In this document: positions 7,172 to 14,432 of the stretch, one piece after another
How positions within the stretch are numbered: position 1 is the first letter of the stretch
Layout of the letters: the number at the start of each line of letters is the position of its first letter
Source of the DNA: Proteobacteria bacterium UBA1847
GTDB lineage: Bacteria > Pseudomonadota > Gammaproteobacteria > Steroidobacterales > Woeseiaceae
Direction of reading: 5' to 3'
Length of the DNA: 14,432 nucleotides
Assembly: GCA_002338605.1 (NCBI GenBank)
Contig: DDIP01000082.1
Coordinates: 601 to 15,032 of the forward strand
The notes under the pieces: generated by a model
Seen by the model: the letters and a program-made list of their open reading frames with translations, nothing else
What the model was told of the DNA's origin: nothing
Database searches by the model: none
Made by a program: the position numbers and the translations under genes

Positions 7172-8374
7172 GTGAACGATCTGCTGTATTTGACTCATCG
7201 AATTCCTTATCCGCCAAACAAGGGCGACAAGATTCGGTCTTACCATTTGTTGCGTGGCATGGCGGAGCGTTGGAACGTTCACCTTGGTACCTTCATTGAC
7301 GATCCGGACGACTGGCAATATGTCCCCATGCTTACGGAGTTGTGTTGCGAGACGAAGTTTGTAGGCCTGAGTCCAGCAATGGCAAAAGCCAGGGCGCTTC
7401 GCGGCCTGATCAGCAACACATCGTTGACGATGCCCTACTACAAAAGCGATGTCATGAAACGCTGGGTCAGCGAGATTGCGGCAAAGAAGGACCTTCAGTT
7501 CGTGGTTGCTTATTCGTCGTCCATGGCTCAATACGTAACACCATCGGTTGCCGGCGACGCACGAACTGTCGTCGATTTCTGTGATATCGATTCGGACAAG
7601 TGGCGCCAATACAGCAAGAAATCCACTGGTCTCAAGCGGTGGATTTACGGCCGTGAGGCGAACAAACTATGCTTGGAAGAGACCGACATCGCCAACCGTT
7701 TGGATGCCTCGGTCCTCATCTCTGATGACGAAACTTCAATCTTCTGTGAACAGATGGGCGTACCCCGAGAAAAAGTACATACCGTCCGCAACGGCGTAGA
7801 CACGGCGTATTTCGATCCACAGATACCACAGGAAAATCCCTTTTCGGACGACTGCAAATCGATCGTGTTTGTCGGTGCCATGGATTATTGGCCGAATATC
7901 GATGCGGTTAGCTGGTTTGCAAAAGAGATTTTCCCCGGTGTACTTGCGCGAGACCCCAGTGCCGTCTTTTACATTGTCGGTTCGAATCCTGGTCACGACG
8001 TAAAAAACCTGCAAGACATGCCGGGTGTCGTGGTTACTGGCAAGGTAGCGGATGTACGCCCGTACTTGCGGTTCGCACAGTGTGTCGTCGCGCCGCTTCG
8101 TGTGGCGAGGGGAGTGCAGAATAAAGTTCTCGAAGCCATGGCAATGGCAAGACCTATAGTTGCGACGACTATGGCTCTTGAAGGAATTTCTTTCAGTCCA
8201 GACTCCGGGATCCGGGTTTGTGACTCGGTTCAGAACTGGATTGACGAGGTGTGCGGTGTATTGGCTGAGTGGACACCGGACAGCAGCGTACCGGGCGCAA
8301 GGCGACATGTGACCGAGAATTTCAGCTGGGCTGCCAGTGGCCAGGCTCTCGCGAAAGTCATAACGGGCATCTGA
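7172..8374 (+). CDS. XrtA-associated sugar transferase, GT4 family (TIGR03087-like)
   Basis: This 400-residue GT-B enzyme transfers a sugar to the growing polysaccharide repeat unit at the cytoplasmic face. The N-terminus HRIPYPPNKGDKIRSYHLL is the hallmark of the PEP-CTERM/EpsH1 sugar transferase family 1. The C-terminal donor domain shows SIVFVGAMDYWPN and GVQNKVLEAMAMARPIVAT, with E321 the likely nucleotide-sugar-binding glutamate. The donor sugar cannot be read from the sequence. The GTG at 7172 is preceded by AAGGAAGG at 7156-7163, eight bases upstream, and gives the conserved start NDLLYLTHR. The canonical FemAB-like gene often found just before this family is absent here. Its TGA overlaps the ATG of the exosortase gene as TGATG. 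Confidence 0.93.
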   Translation: MNDLLYLTHRIPYPPNKGDKIRSYHLLRGMAERWNVHLGTFIDDPDDWQYVPMLTELCCETKFVGLSPAMAKARALRGLISNTSLTMPYYKSDVMKRWVSEIAAKKDLQFVVAYSSSMAQYVTPSVAGDARTVVDFCDIDSDKWRQYSKKSTGLKRWIYGREANKLCLEETDIANRLDASVLISDDETSIFCEQMGVPREKVHTVRNGVDTAYFDPQIPQENPFSDDCKSIVFVGAMDYWPNIDAVSWFAKEIFPGVLARDPSAVFYIVGSNPGHDVKNLQDMPGVVVTGKVADVRPYLRFAQCVVAPLRVARGVQNKVLEAMAMARPIVATTMALEGISFSPDSGIRVCDSVQNWIDEVCGVLAEWTPDSSVPGARRHVTENFSWAASGQALAKVITGI

Positions 8375-9984
8375 TGGCGGTGGATAGGGGCACGGTCATG
8401 AGGGGTCGCGATCGAGCGCCGGGAATACCCAGTGTGATGCGTCCTGACTGGATTCTCGCGATAGGCCTCTTCATCGCGGCGATCATTGCTTCAGGCATGC
8501 TGTTTGTTGAAACGTGGCGCATATTGCTGGGCACGTGGATTAACATCGGTACGTACAACTACGGTCTGATCGTGCCTTTCATCAGCCTCTACCTGGTTCT
8601 AAGAATGAGGAAGCAGCTGGTACGGTTGACGCCAAAGCCGTCGCTGTGGGGGCCCCTTGCGATAGTCATCATTTCACTCCTTTGGGCAATTGGTAATCTT
8701 TCCGGGGTGCTGGTCATTCAGCAGTTCGCTGTACTGGCCCTGATCCCGTCGACCGGACTTGCGATTTTCGGGAAAAGCGTCATGCGCTCAGCTGCATTCC
8801 CGGCTTTGTTTGTGATACTGGCTTTGCCTGCGGGCGAGATTCTCATTCCCCAGCTCATTGTCTGGACGGCCGATTTCTCCGTTGTGGCTCTGGAGTTTCT
8901 GGGCATTCCGGTATTTCGCGACGGACCCTTCATACGGATTCCGGCCGGCGATTTTCACGTAGTCAAAGCCTGCAGCGGAATTCGATACCTGTTGACGGCA
9001 ATCGTACTCGGAGCTTTGTTCGCATATCTCAGTTTCAAATCCTGGCAGCGACGCGCGGCGTTCCTGTTGGTTTGCGTGCTGGTGCCAATTCTGGCCAACT
9101 GGCTGCGCGCGACCGGCATTATTCTGATTGGCCACCTGAGCGGGATGAAGCTGGCGGGAGGCGTGGACCATTTTATCTACGGCTGGATATTCTTCGGCTT
9201 CGTGATGCTAATCATTTTCCTGATTGGCGCCAGGTTCTCAGATCGCAGCTTTAAAGATCCAGGTGCGTTGCCGTCGCATGAAAGCGCTACCCAAGAGAAG
9301 CCGATAAGACCGATTGTGTTTGTTGCGGCATTCATAGGAGTGCTCGTTGCAGCGCCGGTCGGCACGGTACTTTCGTCGACGCTGTCAGATCGCGCGGTCA
9401 GAAACACGATCAGTCTGCAGTCAGTCGCCCTCCCTTCTGCAATTGCCGGTTGGGAAAGACTCGACTCGTTGACGACAGACTGGAACACGGTTTTTGTCGG
9501 TGCGCGTCTCAATCGATCGGTTGAATACCGGGATGGCGACATGCGCGTGATGGTTACCGCGATCTACTACGACGTGCAGACTGAAGGTGCAGAACTGATT
9601 GGCTCCCAGAACAGCCTGTATGAACCTGTAAGGTGGTGGAGCCGGTTCGATAGCAAGGCCACTTATGCCAGTGAAGAAAACCTTGCCGGACTGAATATCA
9701 GGGAATCCAGCGTCAGCGATGGTAACCGTGATCGCCTGATATGGAGCTGGTATTACATTTCCGGCGATGAATTTGCGAGCGAGTATCGAGCCAAGCTTGC
9801 AATGTTCAAAACCCTGATCAGAGGAGATGGGCAGGGTGTGTACTTGCTGGCGCTTGCGGTTGACTACGACCATGATGTTGCAGACGCTCGTCGCTCAATG
9901 GGGCTGTTTCTCGACGACTACCTGAATCGGTTCAGACAATGCCTGGCTGAGCCCGCAAATGACGTTGGTAGCACCTGTGACTGA
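8374..9984 (+). CDS. xrtA: Exosortase A with fused EpsI domain
   Basis: This multi-pass inner-membrane cysteine protease/transpeptidase recognises the C-terminal PEP motif of exported proteins. About eight hydrophobic segments span residues 27-285. The catalytic triad is visible: C200 in VKACSGIRYLL, R245 in NWLRATG and H266 in GVDHFIYGW. A further hydrophobic segment at about 313-335 leads to a C-terminal EpsI-type domain (about 348-520) containing WERL, FVGARLNRSVEYRDG, GAELIGSQN and WSWYYISG. This XrtA plus EpsI fusion at about 536 residues is typical of exosortase A. The start ATG 8374 overlaps the previous stop as TGATG without a clear Shine-Dalgarno; ATG 8398, with TAGGGG at 8385-8390, is a good alternative that loses only eight residues. 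The end overlaps the next gene by 26 bases. No PEP-CTERM substrate is encoded in the window. Confidence 0.96.
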   Translation: MAVDRGTVMRGRDRAPGIPSVMRPDWILAIGLFIAAIIASGMLFVETWRILLGTWINIGTYNYGLIVPFISLYLVLRMRKQLVRLTPKPSLWGPLAIVIISLLWAIGNLSGVLVIQQFAVLALIPSTGLAIFGKSVMRSAAFPALFVILALPAGEILIPQLIVWTADFSVVALEFLGIPVFRDGPFIRIPAGDFHVVKACSGIRYLLTAIVLGALFAYLSFKSWQRRAAFLLVCVLVPILANWLRATGIILIGHLSGMKLAGGVDHFIYGWIFFGFVMLIIFLIGARFSDRSFKDPGALPSHESATQEKPIRPIVFVAAFIGVLVAAPVGTVLSSTLSDRAVRNTISLQSVALPSAIAGWERLDSLTTDWNTVFVGARLNRSVEYRDGDMRVMVTAIYYDVQTEGAELIGSQNSLYEPVRWWSRFDSKATYASEENLAGLNIRESSVSDGNRDRLIWSWYYISGDEFASEYRAKLAMFKTLIRGDGQGVYLLALAVDYDHDVADARRSMGLFLDDYLNRFRQCLAEPANDVGSTCD

Positions 9985-11146
9985 TCAACCGCCACTTGTC
10001 GCACACATCATCTACCGACTGGGTATTGGGGGGTTGGAGAACGGTTTGGTCAATCTGATCAACTCGTTTCCAGCTGATCAGTATCGCCATGCCGTGATTT
10101 GCCTGGCAGGGCATTCCGACTTCGCCGATAGGATTACACGCAAAGACGTCCGTCTTTTCGACCTCGAAAAGCGCCCCGGAAAAGACTTTCGCTGTTACGT
10201 CCGATTGTACCGTTTGTTGCGTCGATTACGACCGAGCATAGTGCATACTCGCAACTTCGGAACTCTTGACTGCCAGTTTGTTGCGGCATTTGCTGGCGTG
10301 AGTTATCGCATTCATGGTGAGCACGGATGGGATGTCGGCGACCTGCACGGAACGCTTGCAAAAACCGTGTTTATGCGCCGACTCTCACGATTGGTGATAC
10401 ACCACTACACGACGGTGTCGCAGCACATGGCAGCGTGGCTGACGAACGTGATAGGCATTCCCGCAGCCAAATTAACGCAGATATACAATGGTATCGATGC
10501 GGCAAAATTCAGTCCGGTCGAAAATCGCACACAGCCTGTTCCGGTTACCGAACGCAAACATACCGATCGGCTTGTAATCGGAACGGTGGGTCGCCTGGAT
10601 CCAATTAAGGATCAGCATACTTTGCTGTGTGCGTTCGATTCTCTGGTTCGAAGTTCGATTCCCGGTGATCCTGAACTGCAACTTGTCGTGATTGGAGACG
10701 GAGAAATGCGGCAGGATCTTGCTCGATTCGTTGCTGAAAGCCGGCTGGATTCGTACGTCACGTTCGCCGGCGCTTCGGATGACGTCGCCGGACAATTGAG
10801 GACGTTTGACATTTTCGTCTTGCCATCATTGAACGAAGGAATCTCAAACACCATCCTCGAGGCGATGGCAACAGGCCTGCCGGTGCTGGCAACGTCTGTT
10901 GGCGGCAACCCGGAACTTGTTGAAAATGGTGTAACCGGGTTCTTGTTTTCGGCAGGACAGGTCGAGGAACTCGCGGCTCTGATCAAAGAGTACGTCAAGG
11001 ATCCCGGCAAGCGGAAGGAGCACGGGGCTGCGGGTAGACGCCGCGCGGTCGACAAGTTTGGAATGGATGCAATGGTTGCGAACTATCGTCGCGTTTACGC
11101 GCGTAGACAACCGGAAAACAAAGTGCTTGGTAGCACAACAGGATAA
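9959..11146 (+). CDS. XrtA-associated sugar transferase, GT4 family (TIGR03088-like)
   Basis: This 395-residue GT-B glycosyltransferase has the family-2 XrtA beginning PLVAHIIYRLGIGGLENGLV, where the glycine-rich turn binds the acceptor/donor interface. The donor domain shows GTVGRLDPIKDQHTLL, VVIGDGEMR and the EX7E motif NEGISNTILEAMATGLPVLAT, with E293 and E301. It probably adds one sugar of the exopolysaccharide repeat; the sugar is unknown. The start ATG 9959 lies within the last 26 bases of xrtA, indicating coupled translation; TTG 9965 or GTG 9977 would also keep the conserved part. The gene ends five bases before the amidotransferase start. Identification as the XrtA-linked type rests on the N-terminal motif and on the neighbour xrtA. 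Confidence 0.94.
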   Translation: MTLVAPVTDQPPLVAHIIYRLGIGGLENGLVNLINSFPADQYRHAVICLAGHSDFADRITRKDVRLFDLEKRPGKDFRCYVRLYRLLRRLRPSIVHTRNFGTLDCQFVAAFAGVSYRIHGEHGWDVGDLHGTLAKTVFMRRLSRLVIHHYTTVSQHMAAWLTNVIGIPAAKLTQIYNGIDAAKFSPVENRTQPVPVTERKHTDRLVIGTVGRLDPIKDQHTLLCAFDSLVRSSIPGDPELQLVVIGDGEMRQDLARFVAESRLDSYVTFAGASDDVAGQLRTFDIFVLPSLNEGISNTILEAMATGLPVLATSVGGNPELVENGVTGFLFSAGQVEELAALIKEYVKDPGKRKEHGAAGRRRAVDKFGMDAMVANYRRVYARRQPENKVLGSTTG

Positions 11147-11151
11147 GCTAT

Positions 11152-13056
11152 ATGTGTGGATTCGTTGGAATTGTCGATTTACAGGGACAGCGCGAGATTG
11201 ACCCGGATTTGCTGCGGAGAATGAACGATTCGCAGTCACATCGCGGCCCGGATGAACAGGGCGTTCACCTGTCGCCAGGCGTCGGGCTTGGCCACAGACG
11301 ACTGTCGATCATTGACCTCTCGTCGGGCCAGCAACCGCTTTACAACGAGGATCGTTCAGTCGTCGTCGTCTACAACGGCGAAATATACAATCATGCGAGC
11401 CTGAGGGAAGAGTTACAGCAGCACGGCCATGTTTTTCGTACACATTGCGACACTGAAGTTATTGTGCATGCCTGGGAGCAGTGGGGCGAGAGCGCCGTAA
11501 CCCGTTTCAACGGAATGTTCTCGTTCGCATTGTGGGATGCCAACAAGTCCGAGTTGTTCCTTGCGCGCGACAGGCTGGGCATCAAACCGCTTTACTATGC
11601 GGTACTGCCAAATGACCAGCTGATCTTCGGCACCGAACTGAAAGCGCTATTGCTGCATCCGGATTTGCCGCGGGAGCTCAACGGTACAGCGGTTGAGGAA
11701 TACTTCGCCTTTGGCTACGTTCCGGAACCTAAAACGATCCTCAAACATGCGTGCAAGCTGCTCCCGGCACATACACTTAGATTCAGGCGTGGGAAAAAAG
11801 CCCCGGACCAAAAGGAATACTGGGACGTACCGTTTGGCACCGCGCCAGCAGTATCGTTTCAAGACGCACAAGAGGAGCTTGTCGAACGCCTACGCGCATC
11901 GGTGCAAAGACGCCTGATGGCGGAAGTTCCGTTGGGGGCATTTTTATCGGGCGGCGTTGATTCCAGTGCCGTCGTGGCAATGATGTCGGGCCTCTCTGAG
12001 TCGAAGGTGAACACCTGCTCAATTTCTTTTGGCGATCCTCGCTACAATGAATCCCAGTTTGCAGAGCAGGTCGCGAAGCAATACGGAACGAACCACTTTG
12101 TCGAGAGTGTGCAGGCAGATGACTTTGGCCTGATCGATACGCTTGCCGCGAACTACGACGAGCCGTTTGCCGACAGCTCGGCAATGCCGACCTACAGGGT
12201 CTGTCAGCTGGCCCGAAAGCATGTGACTGTGGCCCTGTCGGGCGATGGTGGCGATGAGAACTTCGCCGGCTACCGGCGATACCGCTGGCACGCTTATGAG
12301 GAAAAGGTAAGGTCTTTGTTGCCCCAGGCCATTCGCGGGCCATTGTTCGGAATGCTGGGTTCGGTCTATCCGAAACTGGATTGGGCACCCAAGTACTTGC
12401 GCGCGAAAACGACCTTTCAGGCACTGGCGAGAGACAGTCTGGCCGGGTTTCTGGATAGTGTATCCGTCGTATCAGATGAGAATCGCCGCCTGCTGTTCAG
12501 CAAGGCGTTCAAAGATTCACTGCAGGGCTACAATGCAGTGGAAGTGTTCCGGCATTACGCAAACAAGGCACCGGTCGACGATGCACTGTCGCTCGTGCAA
12601 TACCTCGATCTCAAGACCTATTTGCCGGGCGATATCCTGACCAAAGTCGACCGGGCAAGCATGGCGCATTCTCTCGAAGTTCGTGTGCCGATATTGGACC
12701 ACACCTTCGTAGAGTGGGTGTCGAGTCTCAATCCCGACTGGAAGCTGCATGGGCGAGAGGGCAAACATATATTCAAACAGGCCATGAGAAAGCACTTGCC
12801 GGACGATATTCTGTTCAGGGAAAAAATGGGATTCGCCGTGCCGTTGGCGAGCTGGTTTCGAGGCCCATTGAAAGAACGGATCAGAACATTGGCCGACGCG
12901 CCTGGACTTGGCCAGCTTGGTCTTTTCGACAGCAATGCAATCAATACAATGGTGCAGCATCACCAGGCGGGATTGCGAGATCACAGCGCTATTATCTGGT
13001 CGTTGGTCATGTTTGAAGCGTCGATGCGAAACCTTGGCCTGTCAAGCAGCACCTGA
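11152..13056 (+). CDS. XrtA-system amidotransferase (asparagine synthase family)
   Basis: This 634-residue cytoplasmic enzyme has an N-terminal class II glutamine amidotransferase domain (about 2-215) beginning MCGFVGIVD; the initiator is removed so that C2 becomes the nucleophile. The C-terminal synthase domain carries the ATP pyrophosphatase loop SGGVDSS at residues 266-272 and the second motif SGDGGDENFAGYRRY from S363. The length matches the exosortase A-associated amidotransferase family. In that setting the acceptor is thought to be a sugar acid in the polysaccharide rather than free aspartate, but this is inference. A true asparagine synthetase is the alternative; the locus argues against it. 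AGGA at 11140-11143 stands eight bases before the ATG. The gene sits between two glycosyltransferases, with a 17-base gap after it. Confidence 0.92.
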   Translation: MCGFVGIVDLQGQREIDPDLLRRMNDSQSHRGPDEQGVHLSPGVGLGHRRLSIIDLSSGQQPLYNEDRSVVVVYNGEIYNHASLREELQQHGHVFRTHCDTEVIVHAWEQWGESAVTRFNGMFSFALWDANKSELFLARDRLGIKPLYYAVLPNDQLIFGTELKALLLHPDLPRELNGTAVEEYFAFGYVPEPKTILKHACKLLPAHTLRFRRGKKAPDQKEYWDVPFGTAPAVSFQDAQEELVERLRASVQRRLMAEVPLGAFLSGGVDSSAVVAMMSGLSESKVNTCSISFGDPRYNESQFAEQVAKQYGTNHFVESVQADDFGLIDTLAANYDEPFADSSAMPTYRVCQLARKHVTVALSGDGGDENFAGYRRYRWHAYEEKVRSLLPQAIRGPLFGMLGSVYPKLDWAPKYLRAKTTFQALARDSLAGFLDSVSVVSDENRRLLFSKAFKDSLQGYNAVEVFRHYANKAPVDDALSLVQYLDLKTYLPGDILTKVDRASMAHSLEVRVPILDHTFVEWVSSLNPDWKLHGREGKHIFKQAMRKHLPDDILFREKMGFAVPLASWFRGPLKERIRTLADAPGLGQLGLFDSNAINTMVQHHQAGLRDHSAIIWSLVMFEASMRNLGLSSST

Positions 13057-13073
13057 CCAGACTGTTAAATTCT

Positions 13074-14273
13074 ATGGCCCCGATCCGAATACTGACGTTT
13101 TCAACGCTTTATCCCAACGCGAGCATGCCGCGCCATGGAGTTTTCGTTGAGCAGCGACTGCGGAAGCTAGTCGCCAGCGGAGAGGTGGAATCACGTGTCG
13201 TTGCACCGGTCCCATGGTTCCCGTTCAAGAATCAGCGATTCGGATCCTACGCTGACAGGGCGCGTGCGCCGCATACCGAGGAGCGTCACGGAATATCGGT
13301 TGTTCACCCGCGTTATCTTCAAATACCCAAAATCGGCATGTCCATGGCTCCGGCATTTTTAGCCGCCGGAACGTACAGAGTACTGAAAAAGCACCTTGCG
13401 AATGGCTTCGATTTTGACCTGATCGACGCACACTATTTTTACCCGGATGGTGTGGCCGCTGTAATGCTGGCACGCCGACTTGGCAAACCTGTCGTCGTTA
13501 CTGCACGCGGCACAGACTTGAATTTGATTCCTCGCTATAGACTGCCCCGCAGGATGATTCAATGGGCTGCATCGAATGCAGATGGCATGATCACCGTCTG
13601 CGCGGCGCTGAGAGACTCATTGACGAATCTCGGTGTCCCGGCGGAACGCGTTACAGTGCTTCGCAATGGTGTTGACCTTGATTTTTTTCGGCCGATTGAC
13701 AAACTTGAGGCGAGAGGCAAGCTCGGTCTCGACAGTGGCAGCAGAGTATTGCTGTCCGTGGGCCTGTTGATTGATCGCAAGGGGCATGACATTCCCATTC
13801 GGGCACTGCCGAGGTTGCCGGGCGTACAGTTGCTGATTGCCGGTGACGGAGAGAAAAGAAAATTTCTCGAAGAACTCGCTGCTGCTATCGGTGTTGGTGA
13901 TCGCGTTACGTTCCTCGGCAGTATTTCTCACGAAAAACTGAAGGTCTACTTCAGCGCGGCCGATGCACTTGTACTCGCATCAAGTCGTGAAGGATGGGCA
14001 AATGTTCTTTTAGAATCAATGGCATGCGGTACCCCTGTCATTGCCAGCGATGTATGGGGCACGCCGGAAGTCGTGACCTGTCCAGCTGCAGGTGTGTTGA
14101 TGGAAGACCGGACGCCGGAGTCTTTCGCAGGCGCGTATCGCAAGTTGATGTCGGCCTATCCTGATCGTACGGCGACACGCCGGTTTGCCGAGCAGTTCAG
14201 CTGGGACGATACGACCAACGGCCAAATTCAGCTAATGCGACGTGTTATTCAAAATCACAACGGTCACACATGA
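13074..14273 (+). CDS. GT4 glycosyltransferase, TuaC-like
   Basis: This 399-residue GT-B enzyme begins RILTFSTLYPNASMPRHGVF followed by VEQRL, a signature of TuaC-like GT4 enzymes, and has the donor-domain motifs VTVLRNGVDLDFF, LLSVGLLIDRKGHD, LLIAGDGEKRKF and the EX7E motif REGWANVLLESMACGTPVIA, with E306 and E314. It probably adds a further sugar to the exopolysaccharide; neither donor nor acceptor can be told. The ATG 13074 gives the conserved start, although no good Shine-Dalgarno precedes it (the 17-base gap reads CCAGACTGTTAAATTCT), so translation may depend on the upstream gene. Its stop TGA overlaps the ATG of the next gene as ATGA. It is common in XrtA loci but not specific to them. 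Confidence 0.92.
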   Translation: MAPIRILTFSTLYPNASMPRHGVFVEQRLRKLVASGEVESRVVAPVPWFPFKNQRFGSYADRARAPHTEERHGISVVHPRYLQIPKIGMSMAPAFLAAGTYRVLKKHLANGFDFDLIDAHYFYPDGVAAVMLARRLGKPVVVTARGTDLNLIPRYRLPRRMIQWAASNADGMITVCAALRDSLTNLGVPAERVTVLRNGVDLDFFRPIDKLEARGKLGLDSGSRVLLSVGLLIDRKGHDIPIRALPRLPGVQLLIAGDGEKRKFLEELAAAIGVGDRVTFLGSISHEKLKVYFSAADALVLASSREGWANVLLESMACGTPVIASDVWGTPEVVTCPAAGVLMEDRTPESFAGAYRKLMSAYPDRTATRRFAEQFSWDDTTNGQIQLMRRVIQNHNGHT

Positions 14274-14432
14274 AAATTCTTTATCACCATCGGACTCAAT
14301 TAGGAGATGCCCAGGGAGTTCATATCCATGAAATAATTAAGGCCTTTCGTGAGTTAGGCCACCAAGTTCAAGTCGTGGGATTGGTGAATTATCAAAGTCT
14401 CAATTCGAATTCTGCGGGAACTGGGTTATGGA
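14270..14432 (+). CDS. Glycosyltransferase family 4, N-terminal fragment (3' truncated by window)
   Basis: The ATG at 14270 overlaps the previous stop as ATGA, and the frame stays open for 54 codons to the window end. The visible residues start MKILYHHRT and continue with AQGVHIHEIIKAFRELGH, the usual beginning of a GT-B glycosyltransferase in which the GVHIHE turn lies at the start of the N-terminal Rossmann fold. Similar genes are often found in XrtA loci. By hand count this stretch is about 42% GC, below its immediate neighbour, but it is too short to prove foreign origin. The donor domain and any specificity are outside the window. Confidence 0.8.
   Translation, partial: MKILYHHRTQLGDAQGVHIHEIIKAFRELGHQVQVVGLVNYQSLNSNSAGTGLW

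Noticed and set aside
11783..12424. Minus-strand open frame of 213 codons opposite the amidotransferase gene
   Set aside because: It lies wholly within conserved amidotransferase coding sequence and has low-complexity R/S/P-rich translation, so it is a shadow frame.

Overview
The window is one continuous stretch of an exopolysaccharide locus of the exosortase A (XrtA/EpsH, PEP-CTERM) type. All eleven genes are on the + strand. The family combination fits a Gram-negative proteobacterium: an outer-membrane export lipoprotein, a Wzz-like inner-membrane protein, a bacterial tyrosine kinase, a predicted outer-membrane beta-barrel, an XrtA-type deacetylase, exosortase A with a fused EpsI domain, and dedicated sugar transferases. 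A gammaproteobacterium is my guess from protein style and moderate GC; the sequence does not settle it.

Layout: (1) 1-1412, the C-terminal part of a PrsT-like TPR protein, cut by the window start. (2) 1480-6203, the export and assembly machinery: OPX export lipoprotein, chain-length determinant, tyrosine autokinase and beta-barrel. (3) 6200-7156, a polysaccharide deacetylase. (4) 7172-11146, a sugar transferase, exosortase A, and a second sugar transferase. (5) 11152-13056, a glutamine-dependent amidotransferase of the asparagine synthase family. (6) 13074-14273, a TuaC-like GT4 glycosyltransferase, followed by the first 54 codons of another GT4 enzyme cut by the window end.

From 2205 onward the genes overlap or are at most 17 bases apart, so they probably form one operon with translational coupling. 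Several start codons lie inside the preceding gene (3824, 4680, 6200, 8374, 9959, 14270). The only notable gap is 2101-2204, which is very AT-rich and holds a weak promoter candidate. No stretch over 300 bases lacks a gene.

How the genes work together (inference from families): the transferases build a lipid-linked glycan in the cytoplasm, the amidotransferase and deacetylase modify it, the Wzz-like protein and tyrosine kinase set polymer length, and the OPX lipoprotein, perhaps with the beta-barrel, carries the polymer across the periplasm and outer membrane. XrtA processes PEP-CTERM proteins encoded elsewhere, and PrsT is thought to assist that system. The flippase, polymerase, initiating transferase, PrsK/PrsR regulators and PEP-CTERM substrates are not in this window. 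I see no RNA genes, CRISPR arrays, insertion sequences or phage genes. The system is a known type; the points worth checking are in its local variations.
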